Source of the DNA: Tenrec ecaudatus
Lineage: Eukaryota; Chordata; Mammalia; Afrosoricida; Tenrecidae
DNA: 64,000 nt
Reading direction: 5' to 3'
Assembly: GCF_050624435.1 (NCBI RefSeq)
Contig: NC_134540.1
Location: 108,343,739 to 108,407,738, forward strand
In this document: positions 11,920 to 23,529 of the stretch, piece after piece
Position numbering within the stretch: the stretch's first letter is position 1
How the letters are laid out: each line of letters starts with the position of its first letter
The notes under the pieces: model-generated
What the model was told of the DNA's origin: nothing
What the model saw: only the letters and a program-made list of their open reading frames with translations
Database searches by the model: none
Position numbers and translations under genes: made by a program

Positions 11920-13980
11920 CTACACCAAAAAACAAACAAACCAGAAAACCTTGTCAATCATCCCCTGGGTTATAAGGTGAGTGTACTTGTAACATCATTA
12001 ATTTTTCCAATGACACATCACTCTGGATACTGTAAGGATGAGGAGTCTATGCAAGTACAGTTCCACTGTGAGCCACATCCCATGAGCTGTTGCTCCACAC
12101 AGTTCCATCTCCCATTCCACCGAGATGTTATCCTAGGCATCGGGGTGAGGTGGGATGGGTGATGGCAGGGGGAAAACTTCCTAGATCAGTTCCACAGGCC
12201 TGGGGCAGCCACTCTCTAGTTTCCTTTTCCATTCAAATACCCCAGCCCTCAGTCTGAGGGTGCAGACAACTTTGATGCAGGTCTCAGTTCATTCTGTTGA
12301 GCATTTATGTTCAATCTTTCTGATGTAGCCCCTGGGTTATGTGATGCTGCCCACAAGGGCAGCATCCAAGTTCTTCATAGTGTTTAGTCCATGGCGTGTT
12401 TCACTGAGGGGTGGTTAGAAATCTTTACACAGTGTCTACCTAGGAACATAAAATCTGGACCATTGTACCCTAGGTTCCCTACAATCCTTGTTGAACATCC
12501 TTTCCTGATGTGCAGCTACATCTCCCCCAATTATCCACCATACTCACGAACAGAATTATCAGTGTCTTTTCCAAAATGTAGATGATGCTCTCCCAGAGTC
12601 TTGACCTGATTTTCCAGCAAGTTTCTCCTTCCATTAATGTGTTTGGGGGGGAGGGGAGTATCAATTGATTTGCCCCAGCTTTGTCTCAATGCTTTATATC
12701 CTTAAATGGATGCTCTTCTCCCATTTCCCCACTCTTGAAAGAGTGACCCCAGGAATGTGAGGTCTCCTTCAAGTTGGCTCTTGAGAAGTATGCAAAAGGT
12801 AGGTAATGTATAGTTTATGGCCGGTAGGTAGCCTTCTCCCCTTTTGCTCAGGAACTGGTCTCTAACATTGGTTTAATTGGTGTTTCTTTTTATAGTCGTG
12901 GACTCAAACAGTACTTGTTCTTTCATGATTGACTTTTTCACTCAGTAAAATGGTTTTCAGGTCCTTCCATGTCATGTGTTTCATGCTTTCATCACTGTTT
13001 TTTAGGGATGCATGTGTTTATGTACCACAGTTTTTTTATCCATTCTTCCACTGTTGGACATTTGTACTACTTCCAGTTTCTTGCTATTGTGAATAGTGCT
13101 GCTGTGAACATGGGAGAGCATACCTCCATTTGTGTTGTCTCTAATTTCCTCAGGGTATATGCTTAAGAGTGGTATTGCTGTGTCATATGGGATTACAATT
13201 CCTAGTTCCTTTAAGTATTGCCATATCATTTTGCACAGCCGTATGTATTTACAAGTCTACCAACAGTGTACACAGAGTTCTAATCTCTCCATATCATGTC
13301 CAACATTTGTTGTTTTAGCATTTTTATTTTTGGGTTATCATTGTGGGTATAACATAGTATCTCATTGTAGTTTTAATTTGCATCTCCCTGACGGCTAGTA
13401 ATCTTGAGCATTTTTTCATGTTTTTGTTAGCCATTTGTTTTTCATTTCTAGTAAATTGTCTGTTCATATCTTTTTCCTATTTCTTAATTGGGTCTCTTGT
13501 TATTTTATTATTGAGATGTTGTAGAGTTCTGTATATTTTGGTAATTACCCCTTTGTCTGATGTGTCGTTGGCAGTTGTCATTTTGCTTAATGTATGTGTG
13601 TGTTGTGTTTAGCTTCTTTGTTCTCCCTATGTCATTTATTTGCTTTGGTGCTTCCTCTGTGTGTGTGTTGGTTTTTGTGAGGAATTGTCTTGTATGTTGG
13701 TTTCAAATTTGTATGTTGCTTCTGATGGTTTTTTGGCCACAGTACTTCATTGAGTATTTTTGTAGTGGTGGTTTTGCTTTTGTGAATTCCTTTAATTTCT
13801 CCTTGTCTTAGAATACTTTGATTGATAATTTTGCTGGATACAGGAATCTAGATTGATTTTTTTCCCCTTTAGTACTCTATATGTCATTCCATTGTCTTCT
13901 TGCCTGCATGGTTTCTGCTGAGAAATCTGAGGTTATTCTAATTTCTGACCCTTTGTATGTAATTGGTCTTTTTTCTCTAG
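11920..13980 (-). mobile_element. L1 3' part, minus strand (ORF2 end and 3'UTR)
   Basis: From about 12,830 to 13,600 the sequence is the reverse complement of mammalian L1 ORF2 C-terminal and 3' sequence, for example 'tatgcttaagagtggtattgctgtgtcatatg' and 'catctccctgacggctagtaat'. The stretch 11,920-12,830 is assigned more weakly as its 3' untranslated region. From about 13,600 to 13,980 the sequence jumps to the ORF1 end/inter-ORF part ('gtttctgctgagaaatctgaggtt'), so most of ORF2 has been deleted. It continues beyond the ERV insertion at 15,896. Confidence 0.7.
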
Positions 13981-13985
13981 CTGAT
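13981..13985. repeat. Target-site duplication, left copy (ctgat)
   Basis: Five bases ctgat directly before the TG of the LTR. The same five follow the terminal CA at 15,891-15,895. ERV-L type integrases make 5-bp duplications. Confidence 0.7.
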
Positions 13986-14272
13986 TGATAAAGTTTATTG
14001 TGTCAGCCTGGCCGATAAACACAAGTAGGATTAACTGAAGGGCAGAGGGATAAATGGCTCAGCGAGCCTCACCTTGGTTGTTCTGTGCTCTCAAAACTTG
14101 AAGGACTGCTAGTGTCTCACTGCGTTATAATTTAACTGTGAATTTCTTGTATTATCTATCTGAATATTATTTAATGGTTTATTTCTTGAATTATATATCT
14201 ATCTTTATAAATATATTTTTATATAATTACTAGCAATCTGGTTTGTCTCTCTAGAGAACCTTGTCCAATACA
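13986..14272 (+). repeat. 5' LTR of the ERV-L-like element
   Basis: Begins 'tgataaagtttattgtgtcagcc' and ends 'ctctctagagaaccttgtccaataca'. Both termini resemble the MLT-type LTR family (TG...CA; 'tctctggagaaccctgactaataca'-like end). Its 287 bp is short; the related LTR at 35,491-36,013 is about 520 bp. Confidence 0.7.
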
Positions 14273-14313
14273 TTTTGGTACAAGGAGTGCTTCTAGAGAA
14301 ATAAACTATAAAT

Positions 14314-15872
14314 ATGGATTTCTTAAATTGGTTTTCCAACCTATTTAGTCTTGATGGGGATACATTTACTACCCATACTAATCCATGGTGTGAAATAGCA
14401 AAGATAATACCTAAAGTAGCACCTAAAGTAGATGACGTGCTGGATAAAGGAGATGCTCTAGGCAATCGTATATTTGATATTTTCCAGGAGTTTTGTGATA
14501 ATGACAAGTATACAGAAGCTGGTTGACTGGTCCTTCGTACAATGGAAAGTGTTATTAAGGAAAGGGATGATCTCAGAGCCTCAAAGGCATGCCTCAGGTG
14601 CAGACTAACAGATTTGAAAACTTCCATCTGTGCTACAAAGGAGAGCCTTCTCTCCTCTAGTAAAAGAGCTGACATTGCTGAGAACCAGGTCCAGAATCTC
14701 ATTATACGAGTGGCTGAATTACAACAGCAGCTGAATTGCAGATCTAGAGTAGTGTCTGAAACCAAAGTAAGAGCATTAATTGGGAAAAGTTGGGACCCTG
14801 AAACATGGGATGGGAACATATGGGCTGATGATCCAGAAGAAGAGGATATTGAGCCCTTAGAAACACCTGAGCAGATTAGCCAAACTATTCAAGTTGATAT
14901 GCCAGGTGGGCTGCATCAGTAGCATTACCTGAGGAAGATGCCTCGCAAGATATTGCTGAGAGCACCCAGGAAACACCCTCACCACCCATTATTTCCTCAA
15001 GACCTGTCACTAAAGTTAAGTCTCAGAAAACTCCTAAAGGTGAGGTTGAGAGGATTATCCAAGAAGAAGCGCGCTACACACATAAAGACCTGCTCGAGTT
15101 CTCAAATACGTACAAGCAAAAGCCTGGAGAATACCCCTGGGAATGGTTACTAAGCGTGTGGGATACTGGTGCATGAAATGTAATATTAGACCGGTCTGAG
15201 TTTCTGGATATGGGACCCCTAAGCACAGACTCTTCTTTCAATGTCTCTGCAAGACAGGCTAAAAAAGGATCTAAGTCTTTATTTGGTTGGTTCAATGAAG
15301 CATGGACTGCCAGATGGCCTAGATTAGACCAACTTGAAGTACCTGACCTACCTTGGTACACTGTAGAGGAAGGCATCCAAAAGCTTAGAGAAACTGGTAT
15401 GTTAGAATGGATCTATCAAGATATTCCCATAGATCCAAAAAGGGGGTGTTCTGAAGACATACCCTTTACCACAACCATAAGGAACAAGTTTGTGAAGTGG
15501 GCCCCAGCATCTCTTAAGACTCCTGTAATTGCTATTCTATGTGCACCAGGATTAACAGTGGGCACTGCCCTAAACAAACTCCGACATTTGCCCACAATGG
15601 GGCTGATTGGTCCCCATGATGGTAGAGGGCAGGTGTCAGCACTGAATCAACAGAGACAGGGTGGGCATGGTTATAATAGACAACAAGTTTTCAATAATAA
15701 TCAAAGCAACCTGTCTCGTGTGGAATTATGGCATTGGCTACTTAGCCACGGTGTCCCTAGGAATGAAATAGATGGGAAGCCTACTAAATATTTACGTGAT
15801 CTGTATAGGCAAAAGAATGGTAGATCAGGTGAACAGCAGAATAGACAGTCACGATCTGGTTTGTCTCTCTAG
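14314..15872 (+). pseudogene. Endogenous retroviral gag (ERV-L-like), broken
   Basis: Gag forms the structural core of retroviral particles. The reading region has three parts: an N-terminal part (14,314-14,922) with a heptad-like region rich in Leu/Gln/Glu and an acidic stretch; a middle basic part; and a C-terminal part (15,210-15,872, 220 codons) with 'WYTVEEGIQKLRETGMLEWIYQD' character and an Asn/Gln/Arg-rich end typical of ERV-L gag C-termini. Breaks: TGA at 14,524, a frame change at about 14,905-14,925, and a TGA near 15,175. The last codons run into the LTR remnant. No zinc-knuckle CCHC motif is visible, which fits class III gag. Assignment is by remembered similarity only. Confidence 0.7.
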
Positions 15873-15890
15873 AGAACCTTGTCCAATACA
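15854..15890 (+). repeat. 37-nt 3' LTR remnant
   Basis: Identical over 37 nt to the end of the 5' LTR (14,236-14,272), from 'atctggtttgtctctc' to the terminal 'aataca'. The remaining ~250 bp of a 3' LTR are missing although the terminus and target duplication are intact. Confidence 0.8.
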
Positions 15891-15895
15891 CTGAT
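15891..15895. repeat. Target-site duplication, right copy (ctgat)
   Basis: Matches 13,981-13,985 and directly follows the LTR terminus. Confidence 0.7.
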
Positions 15896-16440
15896 CTTAG
15901 AATTTTTTTCCCTTGTCATTGATGTGAGACTAGCTACAATATGCCAGGGAGTTTTCCTTTTGGAATCTCTCCTGGCTCGGGTTCTTTCAACTTCCTGAAA
16001 AATTATCTTTTTCTCCTTTAGACTCCTGGACTGTTCTCTGTGTGGAATGTTCGCTTCTTCTTCTTCTGGAATCCCTGTAAGATGCAGGCTTTTCCTCTTA
16101 ATTGTGTCCCACAGTGTTCTCAAGCTTTCTTGGTTTCTTTTGCATTTTTTGTTGTTGTTATATGTTCTTTTAAGTTGTAATCTATTGGTTTGTCTTCCAG
16201 GTCCTGAATTTGGGTTTCCATCTCTTCTATCGTTTCTCTGTTCTTTAATAGCTTCATATTTTTCCTTTAGAGTATTGTTTAATTCTGCTATTTTAATGTT
16301 TGGTTTTGTTGTTGTTTCTGTTTGGAGTTTCTCTAATGAGGTTATGCTTTCTATATGTTTCTATATGTTTTCTCTCCCTCTTTCTTCAACTATTCATGAG
16401 TGCAATCATTATTGCTTTTAAATAAATTTTCCTGGTAAAT
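15896..16440 (-). mobile_element. L1 ORF1 region, minus strand, right part of the split L1
   Basis: On the minus strand the open piece 16,123-15,869 reads as L1 ORF1 (LHLTGIPEEEEANI, SLKEKKIIFQEVERTRARRDSKRKTPWHIVASL), the conserved RRM/C-terminal linker of L1 ORF1p. It joins the L1 sequence left of the ERV insertion (13,600-13,980). Sequence to 16,440 continues as the coiled-coil and 5' part of ORF1. Confidence 0.7.
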
Positions 16441-16524
16441 CCAAAGCCTATTCAATTTCTGGCATTTCACTTAAGTCTGATTGGTATTTGGTTATTGGTT
16501 TCGGTTTCTCTTGTTTTTTGTTGT

Positions 16525-16552
16525 TGTGTGTGTGTGTGTGTTTGTGTGTGTA
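16525..16552. repeat. (TG)n microsatellite
   Basis: Interrupted TG dinucleotide run at the edge of the L1 remnant. Confidence 0.8.
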
Positions 16553-17319
16553 CAGCAGTATCTTCTGTTGTTTTCTTGATATCTTGGAATTGTTATTAGA
16601 GGTGCTAGGTAAGTGGTGCTATTTGGGTAGTTAACTCTATTAGGTGGTGCAGTATGGGGGAAATGGACAGTTTGTATTAGGTTTCTGCGGGAGAGAGTTA
16701 CATTAGGCATTAGGGAGTGATCACAAAGTGGAGGAAGAAGTGCTAGGGGTGGGAGAGCAAAAAAAGCAGATTTTTTTAAAGTGTGTGTGTGTGAGATCAG
16801 GTAATGTTATTTGGCAGGTTAAAGGAAAGGAGAGATCAGGCCCCCAAAATGCCTGATATGCAATAATGGATGTATGGGTACTAATATTTGATAGAAAATA
16901 TTTTTAAATGCAGTAATAGTGTCAGCTTTTGGTTTTATGAGGATGAGAAAGTAACCATTTGACAAGAAGAAAAGTGAAACTAAAAGATAGGTTAAGAGTG
17001 TTGTAAAGTAAAACATTAGATATTTAGATTACATTTTTAAAAGATTAAAGGAAAGGACAAGAGATGAAAGTATTAAGAATAGGAAGAGGAGAAATAATAC
17101 CAGCGTAAGAAGCAGAGGAGCTGTAAACGGATGTTTGTTTGGGCTCCAAGCTTTGCCCATGAGCTTAATTTCTGTTGTGGGTCTAACTTCTGGAGTGATA
17201 GTGTTAGGTAGCTAGGAAATGAACAAATTAAATCGGAAGGAAAAAACAAAGTAGTATAAATATTTCACTATCCTTATGTACTCCTAAAAAGGGGGAAGTC
17301 CTGATTGATGATTTATTAT
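16553..17319. other. Unassigned stretch
   Basis: AT-rich sequence. The left part may be L1 5' untranslated sequence continuing from the minus-strand L1. No gene is seen. Confidence 0.4.
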
Positions 17320-17334
17320 AAGAATCTGTGTTGT

Positions 17335-17907
17335 CCTGAAGGGATCATCTGTCCTGGATTCCCTGTTCCAATTCCTACCTGTACCAATGTACACCCTCTG
17401 GTCTAGCCAGATTTGTAAGTTAGATTTGGGATCATGATAGTGGGGGGAGGGGGAGAAGCATTTAGGAACTAGAGGAAAGTTGTATGTTTAATCGTTGATA
17501 CACTGCACCCTGACTGGCTTGTCTCCTTCCCACGACCCTTCTGTAAAGGACTGTTGAGTTGCCCACAGGTGAGCTTTGGGTCTCCACTCTGCAGTCACAC
17601 TCATTTACAATGATATGACTTTTTGTTCTTTGATGCCTGATACCTGATCCCTTCGACATCTCATGGTCACACAGACTGGTGTGCTTATCAAGGGTTCATG
17701 AGGGAGGGGGGAGCGGGGAGGGAATGCGAAAAATGAGGAGCTGATATCAAGGGCTCAAGTAGGAAAGCAATGTTTTGAGAATGATGATAACAACAAATGT
17801 ACAAATGTGCTTGACACATTTGGATGGATGGATGGATTGTTCTATGGATTGTACGAGCGCCCAATAAAATAATTTTTTAAAAGAAAAGAAAACAAACCAA
17901 AACCAAA
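17335..17907 (+). mobile_element. Retroposon insertion with 5' inversion
   Basis: The 3' part (about 17,687-17,880) is a plus-strand copy of the retroposon end ('atcaagggttcatgagggagg' to 'cccaataaaataat' and an A-rich tail). The 5' part (17,338-17,686) is a piece of the same family in the opposite orientation. Such head-to-tail inversion is the signature of twin priming during L1-type target-primed reverse transcription. It is flanked by aagaatctgtgttgt at 17,320-17,334 and 17,908-17,922. Confidence 0.8.
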
Positions 17908-17924
17908 AAGAATCTGTGTTGTGT

Positions 17925-18560
17925 CATATCAGCATAAAGCAGGGAACTAGTAGAGAGGTCTGAGGGGCCAGCCCCAATCCCAACTGCATGGACAGCTGCC
18001 CCTGCCACCAGAAGAATTTACTTCAGAAGACAGCACTGAGGCTACACAGCTCAGGGAGCGGGACATGTTTGATCAGAGCACACGGAAGCAAATGAAGGGG
18101 GAGGAAGAGAGAGTGGAGCACACCTGGCCCACAAAGCCTTGCGGATGATATCCCTGCTCAGAGCAGCCAATCCCGGAGAGGACCATATGGCCAGCCAGAC
18201 TATGAGACATGACATCCCTCAATGACCCATAGCCCTACAGGGGACAACACTGGAGACACAGGGTGAGAATTGTGCCCGAGCTGACCCTACCACACTGAGG
18301 CAAAACACTAAGGGTGTGCAACAGAACAGCCAAAGGAGCAAAGCAAGGAAGTCCTGAAGGAGTACCAAAAGTAGACTTTGGGGGCAGGGCGTGACACTCC
18401 ATCAGATTTGACCTTGAAGGTCAACAAACAGACCTTGAACTATTTATAGGCTTTTCTCTGTTGTTGTTTTTTTGGTCGTTTTTGTAGTTGTTTTTTGTTG
18501 CTTTGTTTTGCTCTGCCTTGTTTTTGTGCATATTATTATATTGTTTTGTGTATTTATATA
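17925..18560 (+). mobile_element. Retroposon 5' segment, 3'-deleted
   Basis: Starts with a leader (gcagggaactagtagagagg...) and 'agaagaatttacttcag', so it reaches further 5' than copy 1. It follows the family for about 600 bp and stops after 'gcatattattata', far short of the normal 3' end, with no poly(A) signal or tail. A third copy of the target sequence follows directly. Confidence 0.75.
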
Positions 18561-18577
18561 AAGAATCTGTGTTGTGT

Positions 18578-19320
18578 GCTATCCCCACTATTGGGGAGCC
18601 TTATCTGTGGGATATCCACTGGGGGTCTTCTGGTGTGACTAGAGAGCCAAAGCAATTTATATTTTTATTTTCCCTGGTCTCAGTCTGTTCCCTTAGAATT
18701 ATGACCCTGTTCCTCTGCTGCATCTCACCGCAGCTAGCTCCTCGGTTTGTCGACCTTGGAACCTGACCTCAGGTGGCTAGGTTCCATGGAGACATGACCA
18801 AGGGGATTCTAATTGGCCGATGCTGCTCTCTAATTTTAGTAAATTTATGGTTACTTTTCTTTATTTTGAAAATCCTGTGGTCTGGAGGTGAAATCACTTC
18901 CTGGCTCCTTTGTGCTGTTCTCTGCACAGTCCTGCTGTGTGCTACTTGATCACTAACTTGCCAGGATGCCTCCAACACTTAACCCCATTTCTAAAGACTA
19001 ATCCGGTGATGCAGCTACTGGTCCAACTGCCACTGGAAATGCCCAGACAAATTCCAACCCTGACATCAAAATGTCAAGTCGCCCTCCTCCTTGACTGCTG
19101 CCCTCTCTGTTTTCTATTTTCTTTGGTATAATGTTTATTACTGTATTGCTGAATCATATGGTAATTTTGTTTGGCTTTGGAGCAAACATTGAACTACTTT
19201 CTATAATGACTGCATCTAAGAAAAAGGAGACAAACTTAAAATCAGGAAAAGCATACATCAGGATTATATCCCTTCACCATAATTATGCAATCTATATGTT
19301 GAACAACAAACTGAGAACCT
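18578..19320. other. Unassigned stretch
   Basis: Mixed-composition sequence without a repeat I recognise. The part 18,600-18,780 has LTR-like composition ('tttattttccctggtctcag', 'cctcggtttgtcgacc'), but no TG...CA ends could be fixed. Confidence 0.35.
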
Positions 19321-19324
19321 CTAC

Positions 19325-19525
19325 CATATAAAGAAGAGAAGAACACAACCTCAATATGGAGGAAGGCTCATTAAAAACCTGCAATATGCAGAGTGCTTGC
19401 TGAAAGCAAAGAGGACTTGAAGTACTTACTGACAAACGATCAAAGATTATAGGCTTCAATCGAGTAAACCTCAAAGAAAATAAAATCCCTCTCTATCAGA
19501 CCAATAAATAGGGCTGTGCAGTAAT
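19325..19525 (+). mobile_element. RTE (BovB-like) LINE fragment
   Basis: 'ggaggaaggctcattaaaaacctgc' and 'tgcttgctgaaagcaaagaggacttgaag' are plus-strand remnants of the RTE reverse transcriptase region around the YADDTTLLAES block. The YADD codons themselves are lost. Confidence 0.65.
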
Positions 19526-20335
19526 ACCAGGGAAGTACAGTATGAGACCAAAAGGTCAACAATTGCCCGTCATAAAGCTGAGAAGGCAGGAAGTGACAGG
19601 AAAGAAGGAAGAATGGAAACAATAAACAGATAGAGGGGGTGAGATGAATTCGGTAACTTAGTAAGGATTTCAATCATTGTTGTGAAGCAAAATGTATATG
19701 AGCTGTGGAATGGAAAACCAATATACTCGGTAAACTTTTAATAAATAATAAAAAGTTAAGCATGCACATGCACATTAGCAAAGAACCACATTTCTAGAAA
19801 TTATAATGATAGTGACAAATTTAAAAATGTGGTTAGCTTAAACACCTGGTTAAATGTATCTGACAAAAGAATTAATGAACTGGTTGACATATGAAAAATT
19901 ATTCATAATGAAAGTTAAGAAAAATTGATATGGGAAATACAAATAAGAGGTTAATTAGCACGGAAAACAGATTAGTGAACATACATTTACAGGAAAAACA
20001 AGAGAGATGACATTCAAAGAAAATAATGGATGAAATGTATTTAGGTCTGAGTAGAGACATGAGTCATTTAATTGATTCAGAAATGAAAAAAATCCTCAGA
20101 AAAATAAATTAAATAAGATTCAAATCTGAACTCATTAAATTAAAACTCTTAAAAGCGATGAGAGTGAAAAAGACAAACGACATTCAAAGGATGGCAAGAC
20201 AGCATACTTCTCAACCACAACAGTTTAGACCAAAGGGAATGGACTCATACCTCCCAATAGCTGTCAACTGATATGTCTTAATTAAACTTAACTCTCATTT
20301 GAATCTGAAAACAACAGAAATACACTTTGATTTAA
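19526..20335. other. Unassigned A-rich stretch
   Basis: A-rich sequence before the L1 5' end. It may be very old L1 material. No gene or clear family. Confidence 0.4.
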
Positions 20336-23300
20336 AGTATTTTCGGAGGATTGTGTCAAAACATGGTGGTGTAACCAGACATTCTGTAATCACTCTCAAA
20401 TAAAAATAATAAAGCAGCAAAAAAGGAAATTGAGTTTTGAACCTCTTGAGTAGAACAGAACTCTGAACCAGACATTCCAGCAATTCAGAAGGAGGAAACC
20501 TGCATAAGAAGCCCTGAAAAGAGGCAGATTTTGAACGCTTTGACAAAATGCCGTTGGGTGACCTATCCTCCCAGTGCTTTGATCAGTGGCACTGAGAGGG
20601 GAATGGGGTGGGCTGACAAACTGCTCCCCACATTCTCTTGGTCCTGAAGACTTAAATCTAACCACACAGGGGACAATGAGACCCCTTCCCTGAGATAACT
20701 GAATGTGGGTAAGCCCACCTGAGGAGGAGTAGCTTGAATAAATTCACATTGAGGAGGAGTGAATTTAATTGAATCCGTGCAAGGAAAATTAATGTGAGAG
20801 AGCCTGAAGTTCATTAACTATCAAATCCCTGGGGCTTAAAAAGATACAGCTCATGGACTCCTAGTTAGACAGTATACTTAAATTGACCCAGGGCCTGGCT
20901 CTGATATTCAGATTCAGTGTAAAAAATTCTAGTAGACAGGCAAAGCATCTTGGATATTGTCTTTTCTTTCCTTTAATGGCAGTTATTTTTGGTTAATAGA
21001 CAATACCGCTCAATAACTATAGGGACTGACCTCGACTCATACTTTAAAAGGAAGTAGTATTTAACTTTGGTCTGTCAATAATCCCTGCTTGGAATAGGCT
21101 GTTGACACACAACTCAGCCACCCTTGAATCTTCAAGAGCTGCAGCAAGTGCACAGAATACTATTCATTCTATTAACACCTGCCCATCAAAGAGACAAATA
21201 TAAAAACAACATGTCTTTAAAACAACAGGCAATTTCAGTGCACTTCAGAAGACAACAAAATATGGCACAAATAAGAGGTCTACACAAAAAATAGAGGGAG
21301 ATGTCACAAATGAAGAAAAGGCATTGGATTGTCCCATAAGAAAATTTAGAAGAATTATCTTTAGCTGCTTTAAACAGACGAAAAGTCAACAGAATTACAG
21401 AAGAAAAAACGGTGGGGGGCGGGGGGCAGAAGATAAGAAAGAACTTAGGAAAGAAATAGAAGACCAATATGATAGAATAAATGAAAAACCAGGAATAATT
21501 CAACAACGCCCTGGGTATTAGAACTAGATAACACTGAAAAGACAAAACAGTAGAATTAAAGAACTGGAAGCACATATCTATGAGCTCAAAGATAAATCTC
21601 TCAAGACCAAAATACAAGAACAACTTATAAAACCAAAACAAAAGCTGAAGAAAACACACGTATTCTATAGGACATGGTGAAAAATAACAACATATGTTTT
21701 ATAAACATCCAGAACAGAAGAAAAATTAACCATGGATAAAACTGCCCAAGAAATGGTAGAAGAAAACATCTCTAGTATCATAACAGAACTGAAAGCAATC
21801 ATCCAAAGAACCGCAAATGAATTGAACCCAAAAGAAAATTACCATGGCGCATCATAGTCAAACTTTCTAACATGAAAGAAAAGAATACTGAGAGCAACTT
21901 GGGGAAAAAACAATAATCATCTATAAAGGTGAAACAATAACACTAAACTCAGAATTCTCAATATAATCCATACAGGCAAGATTAAGCATTGGAATGAGAT
22001 ATACAAAACCTTGAAAGAAAAAATTGCCAATGAAGAATCCTTTATCCAGCAAAATTATTTCTCACTTGTGAAGGGGAAAGAAAGGACATTTCAGACAATT
22101 AAAAACTAATGGAATTTGTAAAAAAAAAAAACAAAAAACAGACCAGCCTTACAAAAATTACTAAAGGAAAATTTTGGGACGGACATTCAATAACCATAGC
22201 AGACAGCAACCTAAAATCAGCAGTGTCAAGTTATCAACATACACAAGTAATACAAAAAGTAAAACAAAAACTATAAGATTCCAAATGAAGACAAGAATAA
22301 AGTAATAGAGGGAATAGAATAGATATTACACAGTTGAAAAAAGAAGAAATCAAATGGTTTGCAAAACAGAATAAACTTCCTTAAACGTGGGGAGGAAAGC
22401 ATAATTTTTAAGTACCTCAAAGAAAATGGTAAAACCTCCACAAAATAAAAAGAGAAAAACCATTAAAATAAATTAAATAGTAATATAAAACCAATAAAGA
22501 CAAGAAAATCTATATACAATATGAAATCAACTAAAAAAATTATGGTGAACAAGTAATCCAACAACACTATAATAACAGACAGTAAAACAAAAGCAATAAA
22601 ATAATATCTATCAATAATGACACTGACTGTAAATGGATTAAACTCACTAGTGAAGAGAGACTGGCAGAAGGGCTAAGAAGACATGACCCATTAAAGGTGT
22701 TGCTTGCAAGAAACACACCTCAGGCACAGACACAAAAACAATTAAAATGTGGGGGGGGATTAAAAGATGGAACGATATATAACAAGCTAATGGTAGTTTA
22801 AAATAAAAGAAAAGCTAGAGGACCAAAGACAAGACCAAAAATCCTCAAAATGCATTAATCAAACTCTTACAGAGTTGAAAAGTAGACAGTATTATAACAA
22901 TAGATTTCAATATACCACTCAGGAAAGAAAATCAACAGACACAGAAGAACTAAACACTTTAATTAGTCAACAGTCAACAAAAGCACAATATATATCCTGT
23001 TCCCACACTAAGGAAACATCCTCCGGAACAGAGCATGTGGTAGAACACAAAGCAAGCATCAATACGTTACAAAATATTGAGATACTACAAACTCTTTTCA
23101 GATCACAATGCCATAAAATTACAAACCAGTATTAAGAAGACCAAGAAAAACAATTACATGGAAATTGTGTAATACCTTACTTTAAAAAACACTGAGTAAC
23201 TGAAGAAATAAAAAGTGCAAATTCATCAAAACAAATAATGAAAACAACATACCAAATCCTACATGCACATCACAAAAGAAGCAAAATCAGCACCCTAATA

Positions 23301-23525
23301 CAATACCTACAGAATTAGAAAAAGAGCAACAGAAGAAAAGAAATCATAAAGATTAGAGTAGAAATAAATTAATTAGAAAACAGTAAAACAATAGCAAAAA
23401 TCAAGACAAGGAGTTAGTTCTTTAAAAGGATTAACCTACTTGATAAACCATTGGCCAATCTAACAAAAGAAAAGGAGAGAAAAGTAAAATCATTAATAAA
23501 AAATAAAAGGGGTGACATCACACAG
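20336..23525 (+). mobile_element. Old L1, 5'UTR, ORF1 and start of ORF2
   Basis: An L1-like 5' region ('ggaggattgtgtcaaaacatggtgg') leads into Lys/Glu-rich ORF1 remnants (about 21,300-22,150) and then ORF2. The endonuclease 'RNTPQAQTQ'-type region near 22,700 and A-rich codon usage are typical. Many stops; the longest open piece is 22,875-23,135. This is the first of four collinear blocks of one L1 broken by later insertions. Confidence 0.65.
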
Positions 23526-23529
23526 AGCT

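Larger units (their letters stand above)
13986..15890 (+). mobile_element. Gag-only class III (ERV-L/MaLR-like) endogenous retroviral element
   Basis: A 1.9-kb element with a 5' LTR (13,986-14,272), an internal region starting 'ttttggtacaaggagtg' (the position and character of an ERV-L-class leader), and one gag-like reading region. There is no protease, polymerase or envelope. The right end carries only the last 37 nt of the LTR (15,854-15,890). The 5-bp duplication ctgat on both sides shows both outer ends are preserved. It interrupts a minus-strand L1. It is non-autonomous and, with its gag broken, inactive. Confidence 0.75.
17320..18577. repeat. Target site present three times around two insertions
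   Basis: aagaatctgtgttgt occurs at 17,320-17,334, 17,908-17,922 and 18,561-18,575. The second and third copies share two further bases (gt). Two retroposon segments lie between them. Confidence 0.8.

Noticed and set aside
13986-14272. Reading this LTR as minus-strand because of an AATAAA on the reverse complement near one end
   Set aside because: The gag-like frame, the leader directly after 14,272 and the MLT-like termini all fit plus orientation; the AATAAA is coincidental.
14205-14819. 204-codon minus-strand open frame over the ERV element
   Set aside because: It is antisense to the gag-like region and has no domain of its own.
17335-18560. Interpreting the two retroposon pieces as one element with a simple rearrangement
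   Set aside because: The target sequence lies between them as well as outside, and the second piece lacks the 3' end; a single simple insertion cannot give this.
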